From the NCBI GenBank assembly GCA_050698755.1, contig JBOHCK010000263.1, positions 1 through 8,672 of the forward strand: a DNA stretch of 8,672 nucleotides, read 5' to 3'. Shown one piece after another: positions 6,301-8,672 of the stretch. How positions within the stretch are numbered: position 1 is the stretch's first letter; every line of letters begins with the position of its first letter. The translations under genes and the position numbers were made by a program. The DNA is from Palsa-504 sp050698755 (lineage in GTDB: Bacteria > Actinomycetota > Actinomycetes > Streptosporangiales > Streptosporangiaceae). The notes under the pieces are model-generated. The model saw nothing but the letters and a program-made list of their open reading frames with translations, ran no database searches and was not told where the DNA came from.

Positions 6301-6321
6301 CCCCTACCTTCCCCGTAGGGG
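6301..6321. repeat. Inverted repeat next to the small ORF start
   Basis: CCCCTAC (6301-6307), a 7-nt loop, and GTAGGGG (6315-6321) form a perfect 7-bp stem. On the minus strand the stem ends one base before the ATG at 6299 and the loop holds most of the GGAAGG ribosome binding site, so it could either limit translation of the small ORF or be a protein-binding palindrome. Apart from this, 6322-6428 shows no clear feature. Confidence 0.35.
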
Positions 6322-6428
6322 CTGCCGCTCGCAATCAAGTTTCCCGCCGACGGCGAATGGCCCGCGTCCGACCGGGTAGCCAGGCAAGCCTGAACGTCCG
6401 CGCGCAGGGCGCGGCGGTGAGGGGATTA

Positions 6429-8627
6429 ATGCTTCAGGCGCTGCTCCTGGCCGGGATCGTGGCCGCGCCGCTCGGGTCGGCGGCCTTGTTCCTGCCCATC
6501 AGGCGCCGCGTCCGCGGCGCGGGAACCTGGCCGGCCGTGCGGCGGTTCGTGCTGGCCGTGATCGGTACCGCGGTGCTGGCCGCGGCCGTGGCGGTCATCC
6601 TGCGGGTCATCGGGGCCTCACAGCACAACCTGGTGGCCGGGGTCGCGGGCGTGGTCTTCGCCAGCCTGGTCTTCCTCCCGGTGACCAGGCGGTGGTCCGC
6701 CCGCGCCCATATGTGCTGGGCGACCAGCATGTTCCTGTTCGTGGTGTACCTGGTTTACGCGCTCGAGTGGACCTTCGACAGCCACCTCGGGGCCGCCAGC
6801 ACGGCGGGTGGGCTCCTGCTCTGGGTGCTGGAGGTCTTCGCCGCCCTGCTGTGCTGCGCGTACCTGTGGGAGATCTGCGACGCGCTCGGCACAGAACACT
6901 GGCGGCGCCGGATCACCCCCACGACCAGGCTGTCCGTGCCCGACAGCGAACTGCCCATGATCAGCCTGCACGTCCCGGCGCATAACGAGCCGCCGGATAT
7001 GGTCATCGACACGCTGCGCTCGCTGCTCCGCCTGGACTATCCGCGCTATGAGGTCATCCTCATCGATGACAACACCGATGACGAGGCGCTGTGGCGGCCG
7101 GTGGAGGCCTGGTGCGCGAGCCACGGGGTTAAGTTCGCCCACCTGGAGAACTGGCCGGGTTACAAGTCGGGGGCGCTGAACTACGCGCTGCGCAGACTCA
7201 CCTCCCCCGAGGCCGACGTGATCGGCGTGGTCGACTCGGACTACCAGCTCGAGCCTGGGTTCCTGCGCCGCTGCGCGCCTGCGTTCGCCGATCCGTGGAT
7301 CGGCTTTGTCCAGGCGCCGCAGGACTACAGGGACTGGAGGCAGGCACGCTACTACCGGCGCCTGTACTACTCCTACAAGTACTTCTTCGCCATCTCTCAG
7401 CCATCGCGCAACGAGCATGACGGCGCCATCTTCGCCGGGACCATGGGCCTGATCCGGCGGGTGGTCCTTGAACAGCTCGGCGGCTGGGACGAATGGTGCA
7501 TCACCGAGGACGCCGAGCTGTCGCTGCGACTGCTGCGGGCCGGCTGGCACGGCTTGCACGTGGACCAGTCGTGGGGCTACGGGGTCATGCCGCTGACGTT
7601 CGAGGCGCTCAAGGGCCAGCGGTACCGGTGGTGCTTCGGCGGCATCCAGATCCTGCGCATGCACTGGCGCTCGATGATGCCCGGTCGGCAGGGCCGGGAG
7701 AATCACCTGACCGCGGGACAGCGCTGGGCTTACCTGGCGGGTGCCGCGCAGTGGTACGGGGACCTGCTCGGCCTGCTGTTCTTCATCTTCCTGCTGGCCG
7801 GCGCGGTGAACCTGGCCACCGGGGGAGGCCAGCTGTTCCGCAAGCTGACCGTGTTCCTGGTCTCCGCGGTGCCGGTGATGGTGCTGCTCGGGCTGGTCCG
7901 CGCGATATCCCTGCTGCGCCGTGGCACCGGCGCCACCTGGCGGGACGCGATCGGCGCGTTCTTCATCTGGCAGTCCACCTCGCTCGTGGTGGCGCGCGCG
8001 TCGGTGCTCGGCCTGTTCGCCAAGAAGGCCGCGTTCCTGCGCACGCCGAAGACCAGCGAGCGGACCAGGTGGTGGGAGGCGCTCCGGACCAACTGGGCCG
8101 AATCCACGCTCGCGCTGTTCGGCTTCGCGGGCATTGCGGGGGCGCTGACCAAGGCCGACCAGCTGAGCGGCCCGCTGCTGGCCGGCCTGCTCCTGTTCCC
8201 CACGATCGGCCTGGCCGCGGCGCCCGTCAACAGCTGGGCCGCCCGCCGGGCGGCCCTGCCCACCGGGCTGCGCGCCCGCCGGGCTTCGGAGTATCGCAGG
8301 GACCGGCGCTCGTTCGCGGCCGGGGTGGCGACCGGGGGAGCGGTGGCTGTGCTCGGCGTCGCGATCGCGGCCATCGCCCTGCTGTTCACCGGTCACCAGC
8401 CGGTGCAGACCCCCAACCTGGTCGGTCCGGCCCAGGGCAGCTCGGCCCCGAGCCACAGCGCCAGCCCGTCACAGTCACCCTCAAGTTCCCCGTCCGCAAC
8501 CGCCAGCCCCACGTCATCCCCGTCCGCATCGCCGACTACCAGTCCGACCCCCACCCCCACCCCCACCCCCACTCCCACCTCCACTCCGACCCCGACCTCT
8601 TCCGGCGCGGCCACCAGCAGCCCGTGA
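6429..8627 (+). CDS. Processive family 2 glycosyltransferase (cellulose-synthase-like) with Ser/Thr/Pro C-terminal tail
   Basis: Membrane polysaccharide synthase of 732 residues. Five hydrophobic segments come first (about 4-24, 39-61, 67-85, 99-114, 127-147), then the cytoplasmic GT-A domain with VPAHNEPP, nucleotide-binding DDN (213-215), DSD metal site (269-271), the TED catalytic base motif (359-361) and QRYRW (397-401), the D,D,D,Q(Q/R)xRW set of processive synthases. Five or six more hydrophobic segments follow to about residue 655, then a 76-residue tail of Ser, Thr and Pro ending in repeated Thr-Pro. The sugar polymer (beta-glucan, poly-glucosamine or other) cannot be told. The ATG at 6429 is chosen for its GGTGAGGGG site 4 nt away and because it begins just before the first helix; an open frame extends back to 6189 but has mixed codon use. 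No PilZ domain is evident. Confidence 0.88.
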   Translation: MLQALLLAGIVAAPLGSAALFLPIRRRVRGAGTWPAVRRFVLAVIGTAVLAAAVAVILRVIGASQHNLVAGVAGVVFASLVFLPVTRRWSARAHMCWATSMFLFVVYLVYALEWTFDSHLGAASTAGGLLLWVLEVFAALLCCAYLWEICDALGTEHWRRRITPTTRLSVPDSELPMISLHVPAHNEPPDMVIDTLRSLLRLDYPRYEVILIDDNTDDEALWRPVEAWCASHGVKFAHLENWPGYKSGALNYALRRLTSPEADVIGVVDSDYQLEPGFLRRCAPAFADPWIGFVQAPQDYRDWRQARYYRRLYYSYKYFFAISQPSRNEHDGAIFAGTMGLIRRVVLEQLGGWDEWCITEDAELSLRLLRAGWHGLHVDQSWGYGVMPLTFEALKGQRYRWCFGGIQILRMHWRSMMPGRQGRENHLTAGQRWAYLAGAAQWYGDLLGLLFFIFLLAGAVNLATGGGQLFRKLTVFLVSAVPVMVLLGLVRAISLLRRGTGATWRDAIGAFFIWQSTSLVVARASVLGLFAKKAAFLRTPKTSERTRWWEALRTNWAESTLALFGFAGIAGALTKADQLSGPLLAGLLLFPTIGLAAAPVNSWAARRAALPTGLRARRASEYRRDRRSFAAGVATGGAVAVLGVAIAAIALLFTGHQPVQTPNLVGPAQGSSAPSHSASPSQSPSSSPSATASPTSSPSASPTTSPTPTPTPTPTPTSTPTPTSSGAATSSP
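8547..8600 (+). repeat. Hexamer tandem repeat encoding Thr-Pro
   Basis: Nine consecutive 6-bp units of the form ACNCCN, each Thr-Pro except the last (Thr-Ser); the first four are identical ACCCCC. They lie in the tail of the glycosyltransferase gene. Slippage would change tail length by two residues without breaking the frame. Confidence 0.85.
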
Positions 8628-8628
8628 G

Positions 8629-8672
8629 TCAGGGCAGGCGCCACAGGTAGACGGTCCCGTTACCTGAGGCCA
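8629..8672 (-). CDS. C-terminal end of a probable WD40-repeat (beta-propeller) protein
   Basis: Only 44 bp are in the window. Reading the minus strand up to a TGA at 8631-8629 gives ASGNGTVYLWRLP then stop, preceded by a codon ending in TG that could be Leu. This resembles the closing strand of a WD40 blade (LASG..DGTVRLWDL), where the last blade often lies at the C-terminus. The stop is one base away from the glycosyltransferase stop, so the genes converge tightly. So short a piece allows chance resemblance. Confidence 0.5.
   Translation of the reverse strand, partial: ASGNGTVYLWRLP

Noticed and set aside
6189..6428. In-frame extension of the glycosyltransferase upstream to a GTG at 6189
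   Set aside because: The added residues are His/Pro/Arg-rich with mixed third positions and no homology feel, while the ATG at 6429 has a strong ribosome binding site right before the first helix.
6618..8456. Very long minus-strand open frame opposite the glycosyltransferase
   Set aside because: The translation is low-complexity Arg/Gln/Gly/Pro/His, typical of the antisense of a high-GC gene; the plus strand has all GT2 motifs.
8467..8494. CGTCACA-N17-CGTC, similar to the ECF41 promoter signature
   Set aside because: Spacing is one base off, the first base differs, it lies within the Ser/Pro repeat coding region, and the only gene start downstream on this strand is outside the window.

Overview
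The window is very GC-rich, its genes are packed tightly with strong G/C preference at third codon positions, several starts are GTG, and the protein families (PadR-controlled FtsX-type ABC exporter, lipB-lipA, a SigJ/ECF41 sigma factor, a multi-pass GT2 with a Ser/Thr/Pro tail, a WD40-like C-terminus) are those of a filamentous or soil actinobacterium. A Streptosporangiales- or Streptomyces-like host is a guess from style, not shown by a marker gene.

Left (1-1851): a PadR-controlled ABC export module. A truncated FtsX/MacB-type permease runs leftward off the window. Its ATPase partner runs rightward from a shared intergenic region and is followed by a PadR regulator. Two near-identical 23-bp elements (19 of 23 positions equal), one in front of the permease and ATPase and one in front of padR, are the likely PadR operators.

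Centre-left (1866-3521, minus strand): lipB then lipA, the two-step endogenous lipoate pathway (octanoyl transfer, then sulfur insertion), convergent with padR.

Centre (3635-6115, plus strand): an unrecognised four-helix membrane protein, an ECF41/SigJ sigma factor with its fused SnoaL-like C-terminal domain, and an intradiol ring-cleavage dioxygenase of the hydroxyquinol 1,2-dioxygenase type whose start lies 91 bp inside the sigma reading frame. A TGTCACG-N16-CGTC element in the last codons of the membrane-protein gene matches the published ECF41 promoter signature and sits just upstream of the sigma gene. This suggests a self-activating sigma factor driving a ring-cleavage enzyme, and is the most interesting part of the window.

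Right (6116-8672): a gap of about 310 bp holding a candidate terminator and a small minus-strand reading frame with coding-like third-position bias; a processive GT2 polysaccharide synthase ending in a Ser/Thr/Pro tail built partly from hexamer DNA repeats; and, at the edge on the minus strand, the last codons of what looks like a WD40 beta-propeller protein. No tRNA, rRNA, insertion sequence, CRISPR array or integration site was seen.
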